In this document: positions 8,424 through 16,319 of the stretch, piece after piece
How positions within the stretch are numbered: position 1 is the stretch's first letter
Layout of the letters: every line of letters starts with the position of its first letter
Assembly (NCBI GenBank): GCA_022072255.1
Contig: JAJVHZ010000033.1
Coordinates: 1-45,529 of the forward strand
Direction of reading: 5' to 3'
Length of the DNA stretch: 45,529 bases
Source: Gammaproteobacteria bacterium
GTDB taxonomy: Bacteria; Pseudomonadota; Gammaproteobacteria; JAJPIJ01
Program-made: the position numbers and the translations under genes
The notes under the pieces: model-generated
What the model was told of the DNA's origin: nothing
Database searches by the model: none
The model's input: only the letters and a program-made list of their open reading frames with translations

Positions 8424-9342
8424 CGATCCCGCATCGCCCGTCGTCGTCTGGCGTTTCAGCGACGGCAGGCAGGGTCACGACAATCAATCGCTGGGCCTGG
8501 CCGACGCGCTCGCGCGGCGCGTGGCGTTGCAGCTTCACACCCTGGAGGTCCCGTCCGCTGCAGCGGTGGTCCGCGCCCTGCTGACGAGACGATACGCACC
8601 GGGCGCGGCATTGCCGCGACCGACGCTGCTCATGGGCGCGGGCCACGCTACGCATTGGCCCATGCTGGCTGCGCGGCGCGCCTGCGGCGGACGCGTCATC
8701 GTGCTGATGAAGCCCAGCCTGCCGCGCCAATGGTTCGATCTCTGCGTCATCCCGCAGCACGACGCGGTCCCGCCCGGTGACGGCGTGATCCTCACGCAGG
8801 GCGCCCTGAATCGCGTGGTGCGCTCGGCGACGCTCGATGCCGGGCGCGGCCTGATACTCATCGGCGGAGAATCCGCTCACTATCGATGGAATGATGCCGA
8901 GGTGCTGCGACAGCTCACCGACGTGGTGTGCCGGTGCCCGGAGGTCGGCTGGCAGATCGCCGACTCGCGGCGCACCCCGGCCACCATGCGGGACGCATTA
9001 CGCGCACTGAGGCTGCGCAACGCGGAATTCACGCACTTCGAGGACGTCGCCGGAGACTGGCTGCGCGAGGCCCTCTCACGGAGTGCCACGGTGTGGGTCA
9101 CGCCGGACAGCGTGTCCATGCTCTGCGAGGCCCTGACCGCGGGCGCCGCAGTCGGCCTGCTGGAACTGCCGGGGCGCGGGCAGCCGCGGATAGCCCGGGG
9201 TCTCCTCCCGCTCATCGAGCGCGGCGATATCCGGCGTTACTCGCAATGGCGCATTGACCGGAGACTGCAGCCGGCGCGCACGCCCCTGGACGAGGCGTCA
9301 CGCTGCGCGACGTGGATCCTGGAGCACTGGTTGTCGCGATAG
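8413..9342 (+). CDS. ELM1/GtrOC1-like putative glycosyltransferase
   Basis: A 309-residue protein whose N-terminus reads VVVWRFSDGRQGHDNQSLGL, characteristic of the mitochondrial fission ELM1-like family (bacterial members are annotated as putative nucleoside-diphosphate-sugar epimerases or glycosyltransferases). The GT-B-like features are a Gly-rich N-terminal loop, a middle VTPDSVSMLCEAL motif resembling the donor-binding helix of GT-B enzymes, and a GLLELPGRG turn. The start is a TTG at 8413 inside the end of the zinc-ribbon gene; no ATG fits the family's N-terminus. Its position after glnE-ilvE, where LPS-core glycosyltransferases often sit, supports a role in cell-envelope glycans. Function unproven. 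Confidence 0.8.
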   Translation: MSNSDPASPVVVWRFSDGRQGHDNQSLGLADALARRVALQLHTLEVPSAAAVVRALLTRRYAPGAALPRPTLLMGAGHATHWPMLAARRACGGRVIVLMKPSLPRQWFDLCVIPQHDAVPPGDGVILTQGALNRVVRSATLDAGRGLILIGGESAHYRWNDAEVLRQLTDVVCRCPEVGWQIADSRRTPATMRDALRALRLRNAEFTHFEDVAGDWLREALSRSATVWVTPDSVSMLCEALTAGAAVGLLELPGRGQPRIARGLLPLIERGDIRRYSQWRIDRRLQPARTPLDEASRCATWILEHWLSR

Positions 9343-9371
9343 CGGGGGGAGTGGCGAAGCGAACCCCCCGC
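9342..9371. terminator. Hairpin shared by two convergent genes
   Basis: GCGGGGGG at 9342-9349 pairs with CCCCCCGC at 9364-9371 across a 14-nt loop, between the ELM1-like gene and the small secreted-protein gene. There is no U-tract on either strand, so it may be only a transcript end-stabilising hairpin. Confidence 0.4.
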
Positions 9372-9375
9372 CGCG

Positions 9376-9645
9376 TCAGCGACCGCCGGCCTCGTCGACG
9401 ATCTCGCCCATGCGTTTGCCCGGGCGCACCTGGCCCTGGTAGATGAGAAAGCGGCCCGCGGCTCCGCTCGAGGAGGCGCCGACCTCCATCCACGTCCACA
9501 TCTGGCCGTTCTGTGTGTCGAGGATGAAAATCCTGCTCGATCCGTCCGTGGGGTTGTAGACGGGTACGGCCTGATAGCGCCCCTCGGCGGCGGCCAGTGG
9601 CGCGACCAGGGTCAGGCAGAGTGCGAGAATCTTGCGCGACGACAT
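9376..9645 (-). CDS. Small secreted protein of unknown function
   Basis: An 89-residue protein. The ATG at 9645 has a strong AAAGGAG upstream; the open frame extends further but without a ribosome site. A signal peptide spans residues 1 to ~18 (ILALCLTLVAPLAAAE). The mature ~70 residues contain a short beta-rich motif with YQAVPVYNP and RIFILDTQNGQMWTW, a pattern seen in other small proteobacterial exported proteins of unknown role. It is the last gene of the bioA-rsmE-gshA strand, 134 bp after gshA. No lipobox. I do not know its function. Confidence 0.75.
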   Translation of the reverse strand: MSSRKILALCLTLVAPLAAAEGRYQAVPVYNPTDGSSRIFILDTQNGQMWTWMEVGASSSGAAGRFLIYQGQVRPGKRMGEIVDEAGGR

Positions 9646-9779
9646 CGTGAACTCCTTTCGCATGGAAGTGGCAGCCCGTCGGCCGCGACAGCGCGGAAGT
9701 GTAAGGCCGGCCGGCACGGCCTTGGAAGAGCCGGCGGTGGGGAGGTGATGCGACGGCGTGCCGATCGACGGCGCTGCGC

Positions 9780-11069
9780 TCAAACCGCGGCCATCTCGCG
9801 CGCCGCCGCGACCAGCGCCAGGCGCGCCACCACGCCGTAGGTATAGAAGCGATTCGGATGCGCGTCAGGTTCGAGCCTGCGGTCCGGGGAGATGCAGCAT
9901 TCCGCGAATGCCAGCGGTTCGAACCGCATGCCGGGTGAGTTGAGGTTCTCCGCGGCGGACCGTTCCGTGTGCACCCGGTAGAAGCCGCCGACGACGTGCC
10001 GGTCGATCATGTAGACCACCGGCTCGGCCACGGCCGGGGGCATACCCCAGGTCTCGTGCGTGTAGACGCCCTCCTGCACGATGACGTTGCGTATCGCCAT
10101 GCCTCCCTTGGACGTGGACATCCGCGTGCGTTCCTTGCGGCTCAGGCTCATCACCTCTTCCGGGTCGAAGACCGTCATCACGCCCATGCCGTAGGTCCCG
10201 GAGTCGGCCTTGACGATGACGAACGGCTTGCAGCTGATGCCGTGCTCGGCGTATTTCTTCCGGATCGCCTCGAGCAGCTCGCTGGTGTTCTTGCGCAGGC
10301 AGTTCATGCCGCTGCCGTCCATGAAATTCACCTCGCCGCAGTTCCGGAACAGCGGATCGAAACACCACGGGTCGAGATCGACGTAACGGCTGAACTCCTC
10401 GGCCACCGCCTTGTAATGCCGGAAGTGCGAGGATTTCAGGCGCGATGACCATCCCAGCGCCGGCGGCGGCACCACCGGTTGCGCAATCTCCTGCAGGATC
10501 TCCGGTTGCCCGCCGGAGAGGTCGTTGTTGAGCAGGACCAGATCCGGCACGAAATCCCCGATGTGCACGCGATTGCCGGCGCGCTGCAGCGGCTCGAGCA
10601 CGATGTTGCGGCCCGAGGGCAGATCCACCGTCATCGCTTCGCGCAGATCCGGGATGAGCGAGCCGATGCGAACCTCGAACCCGGCCTTCTCGGTGATCGT
10701 GCGCAACACCGCCAGGCTCTCGAGATAGAAGAGATTGCGGGTGTGGCTCTCCGGCACGATGACGATCCGGCTGATATCGCCTTCGAAGCGCTCCACCGCG
10801 CCCTGCACGGCCTGTATGCAAAGCGGCATGAAGGCGGGGTTGAGATTGTTGAACCCGGCCGGGAACAGGTTGGTGTCGACGGGCGCGATCTTGTAGCCGG
10901 CGTGGCGCAGGTCGACCGAGGCGTAGAACGGCGCCGGCGCGTGGCGCCATTGGCCGCGGAACCACGTCTCGATCGAGGACTGGTGATCGAGCAGGTGGCG
11001 CTCGATGTTGTCGAGCGGACGGCTCGAGGCGGTCGTCAGGTTGGGGACCGGGCTGATCTGGGCGGCCAT
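9780..11069 (-). CDS. gshA: Glutamate-cysteine ligase, proteobacterial (Acidithiobacillus) type
   Basis: A 429-residue enzyme for the first step of glutathione synthesis (glutamate + cysteine + ATP to gamma-glutamylcysteine). It matches the GshA class first noted in Acidithiobacillus (TIGR02049), unrelated in sequence to E. coli GshA. Recognisable stretches include SVDLRHAGYKIAPVDTNLFPAGFNNLN near the N-terminus, IVKADSGTYGMGVMT (ATP-grasp-like) and KERTRMSTSKGG. The ATG at 11069 is 53 bp downstream of rsmE. A TAGAAT box lies 9 nt ahead. The glutathione synthetase gene gshB, which often follows, is absent here; a small secreted protein takes its place. Confidence 0.93.
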   Translation of the reverse strand: MAAQISPVPNLTTASSRPLDNIERHLLDHQSSIETWFRGQWRHAPAPFYASVDLRHAGYKIAPVDTNLFPAGFNNLNPAFMPLCIQAVQGAVERFEGDISRIVIVPESHTRNLFYLESLAVLRTITEKAGFEVRIGSLIPDLREAMTVDLPSGRNIVLEPLQRAGNRVHIGDFVPDLVLLNNDLSGGQPEILQEIAQPVVPPPALGWSSRLKSSHFRHYKAVAEEFSRYVDLDPWCFDPLFRNCGEVNFMDGSGMNCLRKNTSELLEAIRKKYAEHGISCKPFVIVKADSGTYGMGVMTVFDPEEVMSLSRKERTRMSTSKGGMAIRNVIVQEGVYTHETWGMPPAVAEPVVYMIDRHVVGGFYRVHTERSAAENLNSPGMRFEPLAFAECCISPDRRLEPDAHPNRFYTYGVVARLALVAAAREMAAV

Positions 11070-11078
11070 GGTCAGCGG

Positions 11079-11084
11079 ATTCTA
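11079..11084 (-). promoter_or_regulatory. Possible internal -10 box ahead of gshA
   Basis: TAGAAT on the minus strand ends 9 nt before the gshA ATG, in the rsmE-gshA gap. If used, the transcript would have a leader of only a few bases. No -35 box is apparent. Confidence 0.25.
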
Positions 11085-11121
11085 CACCATGGACCCTGAC
11101 CGGCGAGGTGCGGTCCGCGGG

Positions 11122-11844
11122 CTACCAGTCCCCGTGGCCGGACTGCAGGGCGGCGATGGCGGCCAGCGCCGCGGTCTCGGTACGAAGTATGCGGGGGCCC
11201 ATGCATACCGCGGTATATCCGACCGCCTCCGCGCGGGCAGCCTCGGCCGGCGCGAGCCCGCCCTCCGGGCCGATGAGCAGGGTCACGCGCGACTGCGGTT
11301 GGATCGTCGACCACCGCCGCCCGGCGTCGCCACGCAGCAGCAGCCTGGCGCCCTCGCGCGCCTGCGGCAGCCAGTCGGTCAATCCCATGACCGGCAACAG
11401 GGCCGGCAGCCGATTGCGTCCGCACTGCTCGCAGGCATTGACGATCACACGGTGCCAATGCTCCGTCCGCCTTGCAGCCCGGGGATCGTCCAGTCTCACG
11501 GTAGTGCGTTCGGTGATGAGCGGGGCGATGGCAGCGACACCCAGTTCGACGGCCTTCTGTATGGTGTAGTCCATGCGATCGCCGCGCGAGATGCCTTGCG
11601 CCAGCGTGATGGCGAGCGGCGACTCGCGACTGACGGACCGCCACTCGCCGAGCCGCACGGTCACGGACCGCCTGCCGACGCTCTCGATCAGCCCCTGGCA
11701 CTCCACACCGTCATGGAACAGGCAGACCGGGTCGTCCGCGCGCAGACGCAGAACCGCCGTCACGTGGTGCGCCGCCTCCGCATCCAGAGTCATCGCTGCG
11801 CCGGCCGCGGGAGGGCTGGCGACGTAGACGCGGGGGATGCGCAT
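11122..11844 (-). CDS. rsmE: 16S rRNA (uracil(1498)-N3)-methyltransferase
   Basis: A 240-residue SPOUT methyltransferase that methylates N3 of U1498 of 16S rRNA in the 30S subunit. An N-terminal PUA-like domain (residues 1-70, with HHVTAVLRLR) precedes the trefoil-knot domain. That domain has KAVELGVAAIAPLITERT, LLIGPEGGL and MGPRILRTETA, all typical RsmE motifs for SAM binding. The start ATG at 11844 opens with MRIPRVYV. It is 4 bp after the bioA stop, so bioA-rsmE-gshA is one operon. The gene pair rsmE-gshA is common in this group. Intact, normal length. Confidence 0.95.
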   Translation of the reverse strand: MRIPRVYVASPPAAGAAMTLDAEAAHHVTAVLRLRADDPVCLFHDGVECQGLIESVGRRSVTVRLGEWRSVSRESPLAITLAQGISRGDRMDYTIQKAVELGVAAIAPLITERTTVRLDDPRAARRTEHWHRVIVNACEQCGRNRLPALLPVMGLTDWLPQAREGARLLLRGDAGRRWSTIQPQSRVTLLIGPEGGLAPAEAARAEAVGYTAVCMGPRILRTETAALAAIAALQSGHGDW

Positions 11845-11848
11845 GCCT

Positions 11849-13204
11849 TCAGTCCGCCACGGCGATGTCGATACCTTCGCCGGCCACCCGTCCCAGGAAA
11901 TCGATCTCCTCCGGGGCGATGACGTACGGAGGCATGAAGTAGACGACGTTGCCCAACGGGCGCAGCAGCGCGCCTCGCACCAGCCCATGGCGGTAGACCT
12001 TCAGTCCGCGCCGTTCCTGCCACGGGAACGGGGTACGGGTTGCCTTGTCGCGGACCATCTCGATGGCGAGGATCATGCCCGTCTGGCGCACCTCGGCCAC
12101 GTGCGGGTGATCGGCAAGGTGCGCGACCGCCTTGCCCATGCGGATGGCGAGCTGCCGGTTGCGCTCGATCACCGGTTCCTCCTCGAAGATGTCGAGCGTG
12201 GCGAGCGCGGCGGCGCAGGCCAGCGGGTTGCCGGTATAGCTGTGAGAATGCAGGAACGCCTTGAGCGTGGCGTACTGGTCGTAGAACGCCGAGTAGACGT
12301 TCTCGGTCGTAAGCACGGCGGACAGCGGCAGGTAGCCGCCGGTCAGACCCTTGCCGAGACAAAGGAAGTCCGGCGAGATCCCGGCCTGTTCGCACGCGAA
12401 CAAGGTGCCGGTGCGGCCAAATCCGACGGCGATCTCATCGGCGATCAGATGGACCTGGTGTCGGTCGCATTGCTCGCGCAGCAGGCGCAGGTAGACGGGG
12501 TGGTACATGCGCATGCTGCCCGCGCACTGCACCAGAGGCTCGAGGATGACGGCGCAGGTCTCGTGCGCGTGCGCGGCGATGAGCTGGGCCATGGACTCGA
12601 AGCTGCGGCGCGTATAGTCCATCGACGTCTCGCCGGCCGCGCGCGGGTAGCTGTCCGGCGACGGCGCAACCAGCGCTTGCAAGAGCAGAGGCCCGTACAC
12701 CTCCTTGTATAGCGGCACATTGCCGACGGCCAGCGCGCCCAGGGTTTCGCCGTGATAGCTGTTCTCGAGGCAGATGAACCGCGTCTTTGCAGTGCGGCCG
12801 CTGTTGCGCCAGTAGTGAAAGCTCATCTTCAGGGCGACTTCCACGGCCGAGGAACCGTTGTCGGCGTAGAAGCAGCGGCTGAGTCCCGGCGGCGCGAGCG
12901 CGGTGAGGCGTTCGGCAAGCTCGATCGCAGGCTCGTGGGTGAACCCGGCGAGGAGCACGTGTTCCAGGCGTCGCGCCTGCTCGGCGACGGCCGCGCCGAT
13001 GCGTGGATTGGCGTGTCCGAACAGGTTCACCCACCACGAGCTGATGGCGTCGAGATAGCGCCGTCCGTCGTGGTCTTCGAGCCATACGCCCTCGCCGCGC
13101 CGTATGGGCACGAGCGGCAGCCACTCGTGGTCCTGCATCTGTGTGCACGGATGCCACAGCACCGCGCGATCGCGGTCCGCGAGCAGCTGATTGATGGAAC
13201 TCAT
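11849..13204 (-). CDS. bioA: Adenosylmethionine-8-amino-7-oxononanoate aminotransferase
   Basis: A 451-residue fold-type I PLP aminotransferase of biotin synthesis, which converts KAPA to DAPA with SAM as amino donor. HPCTQMQDHEW near residue 18 and the WWVNLFGHANPRI stretch distinguish BioA from other class III enzymes. The PLP lysine is K285 in LGKGLTGGYLPLS, with the DEIAVGFGRTG motif before it. The ATG at 13204 starts MSSINQLL; the open frame continues upstream but that part does not resemble BioA. No other biotin genes are nearby. It heads an operon with rsmE and gshA. No clear Shine-Dalgarno sequence. Confidence 0.96.
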   Translation of the reverse strand: MSSINQLLADRDRAVLWHPCTQMQDHEWLPLVPIRRGEGVWLEDHDGRRYLDAISSWWVNLFGHANPRIGAAVAEQARRLEHVLLAGFTHEPAIELAERLTALAPPGLSRCFYADNGSSAVEVALKMSFHYWRNSGRTAKTRFICLENSYHGETLGALAVGNVPLYKEVYGPLLLQALVAPSPDSYPRAAGETSMDYTRRSFESMAQLIAAHAHETCAVILEPLVQCAGSMRMYHPVYLRLLREQCDRHQVHLIADEIAVGFGRTGTLFACEQAGISPDFLCLGKGLTGGYLPLSAVLTTENVYSAFYDQYATLKAFLHSHSYTGNPLACAAALATLDIFEEEPVIERNRQLAIRMGKAVAHLADHPHVAEVRQTGMILAIEMVRDKATRTPFPWQERRGLKVYRHGLVRGALLRPLGNVVYFMPPYVIAPEEIDFLGRVAGEGIDIAVAD

Positions 13205-13322
13205 GTCAGGAACGCGCCGGGAGAAGGGACGGATCGCGGCTTGCCGGGTTGCTGCCGAGGGTACGCGAAAACAACGCCTGCGGAAAGACCGCGGCGGCCG
13301 GGGGATGCGACGATGAAGCGGG

Positions 13323-13820
13323 TTATTTCGCCTGGGCGCGGATCCGCGGTGCGGGGGCGGCCTCCCGCAGTACGTCCTCGCCGAGCATCGCGGCGATGAC
13401 GCGATCCTCGAGTTCGATGCGGGTGGCGAGTTTCTCGCCGAGCTTCGAAAGATCGTCGGCGAGCGTGTCCATGAAGTGGAAGTTCCACTCGCCACCGTAC
13501 TTGTCGTTGAAATCCACGGCGGCGTCGGTGGAGGCGGCGATGCGCGGGTACGCCTTGCTGGCGGTGGCGACGACTGCCTGACGGCGTTCCGTACCCTCGA
13601 TGATGCGGTGATACAGTCCGAAGTGACCCGCCGCGATGTAGTCGACCAGTACCGAGTTGAACTCCCCGAGCAGGTCCTTCACCGGCTTGTCGGCGGTGAA
13701 TGGCTTCAGGCCCAGGACCTCGCACATCAACACCAGCACGCGCTGCCTTTCCGCAAGCAGTTTGTCGATGAGCTGGCGGGAACCTTTGCGGCGGCGCAGG
13801 GCTTCGTTTTTCTCTTTCAT
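13323..13820 (-). CDS. rsd: Rsd/AlgQ anti-sigma-70 regulator
   Basis: A 165-residue helical protein (E. coli Rsd is 158) that binds sigma-70 region 4 and favours alternative sigma factors in stationary phase; the Pseudomonas homologue is AlgQ. It begins with the family's basic start (RRRKGSRQLIDKLLAERQRVLVLMCEV) and contains FTADKPVKDLLGEFNSVLVDYIAAGHFGLY and VDFNDKYGG. The ATG at 13820 has AAGGA 11 nt upstream. It is transcribed toward bioA with a 118-bp gap, so probably a separate unit. Confidence 0.93.
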   Translation of the reverse strand: MKEKNEALRRRKGSRQLIDKLLAERQRVLVLMCEVLGLKPFTADKPVKDLLGEFNSVLVDYIAAGHFGLYHRIIEGTERRQAVVATASKAYPRIAASTDAAVDFNDKYGGEWNFHFMDTLADDLSKLGEKLATRIELEDRVIAAMLGEDVLREAAPAPRIRAQAK

Positions 13821-14030
13821 GATGTCTTGTCCTTGTAGGTCGACCCGGGGCAGGTCCGGTCAGTCTCCCGCTGCTGGCCACATTCGGCCACGATCTCGTC
13901 GAGACGCTGTGCAATTCTAGTGCCTGCCACCAACGGGGTCATCCGCACGAACGCGAACTGGTGCACGGGCCACAACAGGCGGGAAAAACCGGTGCGGAAT
14001 CTCGCGCGGGCGTGTACCGGCCGGGGCCGC

Positions 14031-14723
14031 TCACAGTCCCGGGGCACGCCAGCCCCGCCACCATTCCGACATCGGCACGATATAGGGCGGCTCTCCGTTC
14101 GCCAGGAACCAGGAGTCCACCGCGTATTCCGTGCCGGACTGCGTGTCCCGTATGACGGAGGTCGCATGCGGCCACTGTGTCAGCAGCCCGGTGAACGGTC
14201 CGCGGGTGGCCTGTCCCGCGACGCTGTGAAACCGGAGCAGACCGTCGTTCTGCAGCATGGTAAGGTAAACCGTTGTGTTGACTGACTCATCGATACAATC
14301 GAGTTGCCCCGGGCGACCCATGCCGTCATCCTTGCCCAGGTCGACATCGGTTCCGGTCATCAATCCGACCATGTTCTCCAGCAGGGCGACGGCCGCGGCG
14401 ATGCTCGTCCGCTCCGTGCTGGCGTCGGGGACCGGTTCCCTCAGGATCGCGCGGACTTGCTCCCAATCGGATTCAGAAAGGCTTATTCTGGCACGCTTCG
14501 CGCAAGTGTTACCGTGACAGACGGAGAAATCGCCCGGTCGCGGGCGCTCGACGAAGGCAGGAAGCTGGATCTGGAAACCCGTTCCGCCCGTCAGGTTATT
14601 GGTTGCCGAGACGGGTGGCGGCGCTTCTCCCGCCGTCCGCACGCCGCTGCAGGCATGCAACGTGGCAAGCAACGCCAAGGCGGTCACACCCACGGGGCCA
14701 CGCCCGTAGCTACGATGTTTCAT
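14031..14723 (-). CDS. Uncharacterised lipoprotein with possible Cys-His-Asp triad
   Basis: A 230-residue exported protein. The N-terminus is a lipoprotein-type signal with TLHAC, lipid-modified Cys25 (His at -2 is unusual). The mature part has C69 and C74 in CHGNTC. The C-terminal half reads LDCIDESVNTT (C143), WPHATSVIRD (H186) and YAVDSWF (D203), an order and spacing reminiscent of transglutaminase or papain-like folds. I recall similar uncharacterised proteins in other proteobacteria. The triad is my inference. There is no Shine-Dalgarno sequence; a perfect TATAAT ends 8 nt before the ATG. It diverges from the Ser/Thr kinase gene, with 98 bp between the starts. Confidence 0.75.
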   Translation of the reverse strand: MKHRSYGRGPVGVTALALLATLHACSGVRTAGEAPPPVSATNNLTGGTGFQIQLPAFVERPRPGDFSVCHGNTCAKRARISLSESDWEQVRAILREPVPDASTERTSIAAAVALLENMVGLMTGTDVDLGKDDGMGRPGQLDCIDESVNTTVYLTMLQNDGLLRFHSVAGQATRGPFTGLLTQWPHATSVIRDTQSGTEYAVDSWFLANGEPPYIVPMSEWWRGWRAPGL

Positions 14724-14731
14724 TCAGCGCA

Positions 14732-14737
14732 ATTATA
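14732..14737 (-). promoter_or_regulatory. -10 box of the lipoprotein gene (leaderless candidate)
   Basis: Perfect TATAAT on the minus strand with 8 nt between it and the ATG at 14723. Transcription starting about 7 nt downstream would begin at or next to the A of the ATG. The -35 region is weak. Confidence 0.5.
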
Positions 14738-14808
14738 TCGACCGTCCGTGCAGGAAGGCAGCCCTGCTGGACGGCCCGGCCGCCTCGGGAGCGCGCGCAG
14801 GGCGCCGC

Positions 14809-14814
14809 TATAAT
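14809..14814 (+). promoter_or_regulatory. -10 box of the Ser/Thr kinase gene (leaderless candidate)
   Basis: Perfect TATAAT with 7 nt (CAAGAAC) between it and the ATG at 14822, and no Shine-Dalgarno sequence. The expected start of transcription coincides with the start codon. The -35 region is GC-rich and does not resemble TTGACA. Confidence 0.5.
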
Positions 14815-14821
14815 CAAGAAC

Positions 14822-16276
14822 ATGGAAATCCCAGGATACGAAATCATTCGTGCGATCGGCGTCGGCGGGATGGCTACTGCCTATCTCGCCACCCAGGCGT
14901 CGCTCGGCAGACAGGTCGTCCTGAAGGTGCTGGACACCACGAATGACGTCACCTCCAAGAACGTCGAGCGCTTCATGAACGAGGCGCGCATCGTTGCCTC
15001 CCTGCGCCACCCCAACATCATCACCATCTACGACGTCGGTCGCCACAGCGACCTCATCTACATCTCGATGGAATACATCGAGGGTGGCGACCTGAAGGCT
15101 CGCATGGCCGATGGCGTCGCGCCGCAGGAGGCCCTCGATATCGTCGCGCGGATCGCCAGCGCGCTCGACTGCGCGCACAAGAGCGGCGTCATACACCGCG
15201 ACGTGAAACCGGCCAACATCCTCTTCCGCAAGGACGGCACGCCGCTGCTGACGGATTTCGGCATCGCCAAGAAGCTCACCATCGATCACGACCTGACGTC
15301 GACGGGGATCTTTCTCGGCAGTCCCAATTACATGGCGCCGGAGCAGGCCGAGGACGTGCCCATCGACGGCCGTGCCGACATCTATTCCCTCGGCATCATC
15401 CTTTACGAGATGCTGACGGGGAACAAACCGTACCAGGCCGATTCGGTGGTGGACATCATCCTGAAGCATCGCCAGGGGGCGCTGCCGCGGCTTCCGAATG
15501 ACCTGCGCATGTTCGAGCCGCTGTTGTACCTGATGATCGCGAAGAAACCGAAGGATCGGTTTCGCGATGCCGAAAGCCTGTTGCATTACATCCGCGACAT
15601 GGAACAGCGCGCTGCGTTGCACCCCGCGGGGCCGGGCAGGGCCGCGGCGATCGGCGAGACCACCGGCAGCACAACGCGCATGCCGACGTGGACCAGCGCC
15701 CGGCCGGTCGCGCCCAAGAAGACGCGCATACACTCCGCGCTGCTGCTGCTCTTGGTGGTCGCGGCCACCGGCTTCGGCATGCTGCAGTACTACGCGCGGC
15801 GTCTGGCCGATGCGCCGATTCGTCCAGTGGAGGGTCTGTTGCCGCGGGTGTACGTCGATGCGACGCTCGATGCGCAGCCAGGCACGCGCGGCGCGGCGCC
15901 GTTGACGCCGGCCAGTGACGACGTGCGCAAGGCGCTCATCTGGCTCGCGCAGAAGTCTCTGGATGACTATCGGCTGGTCGCGCCGCCGAACGACAACGCT
16001 TACTTCTACTACTCCCGGCTGCGGGACATCGATCCGGAGAGCCGGCTCGCGGAGGACGGTTTCAAGCGCATCGCCGAGCGCTTTGCCGTCCTCGCCGAGA
16101 AGGAGATGGCCCGCAGCGACGAGCGGGCGGCAAGGAACTACGTGACGATCGGTCTGCAGCTCGATCCGAACAACGAGGCGCTACGGGAACTGCGCGAGCT
16201 CACCAGGCCGCGCATGGAGGGTCTGTTCGATACCATCATTCGCGCACTGGCGCGTAACGAAAAGGGCGCCTCCTAG
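14822..16276 (+). CDS. Transmembrane Ser/Thr protein kinase (Hanks type)
   Basis: A 484-residue protein. The cytoplasmic kinase domain (~5-265) is complete: Gly loop IGVGGMATAY (11-21), Lys35 in VVLKVL, catalytic HRDVKPAN with Asp127, DFG with Asp145, and APE at 172-174. A Pro/Ala-rich linker and one membrane span (~305-323) follow. The ~160-residue periplasmic tail is helical and TPR-like (VAPPNDNAYFYY, then RNYVTIGLQLDPNNEAL). It probably senses an envelope signal and phosphorylates cytoplasmic targets on Ser/Thr. The start at 14822 gives the usual kinase N-terminus; the open frame extends upstream over the promoter. It diverges from the lipoprotein gene; no phosphatase gene is adjacent. 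Confidence 0.93.
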   Translation: MEIPGYEIIRAIGVGGMATAYLATQASLGRQVVLKVLDTTNDVTSKNVERFMNEARIVASLRHPNIITIYDVGRHSDLIYISMEYIEGGDLKARMADGVAPQEALDIVARIASALDCAHKSGVIHRDVKPANILFRKDGTPLLTDFGIAKKLTIDHDLTSTGIFLGSPNYMAPEQAEDVPIDGRADIYSLGIILYEMLTGNKPYQADSVVDIILKHRQGALPRLPNDLRMFEPLLYLMIAKKPKDRFRDAESLLHYIRDMEQRAALHPAGPGRAAAIGETTGSTTRMPTWTSARPVAPKKTRIHSALLLLLVVAATGFGMLQYYARRLADAPIRPVEGLLPRVYVDATLDAQPGTRGAAPLTPASDDVRKALIWLAQKSLDDYRLVAPPNDNAYFYYSRLRDIDPESRLAEDGFKRIAERFAVLAEKEMARSDERAARNYVTIGLQLDPNNEALRELRELTRPRMEGLFDTIIRALARNEKGAS

Positions 16277-16319
16277 CGTGCTGCTCCGCACCCCTGCCCT
16301 GGCCCTCGCGCGCGGCGGG

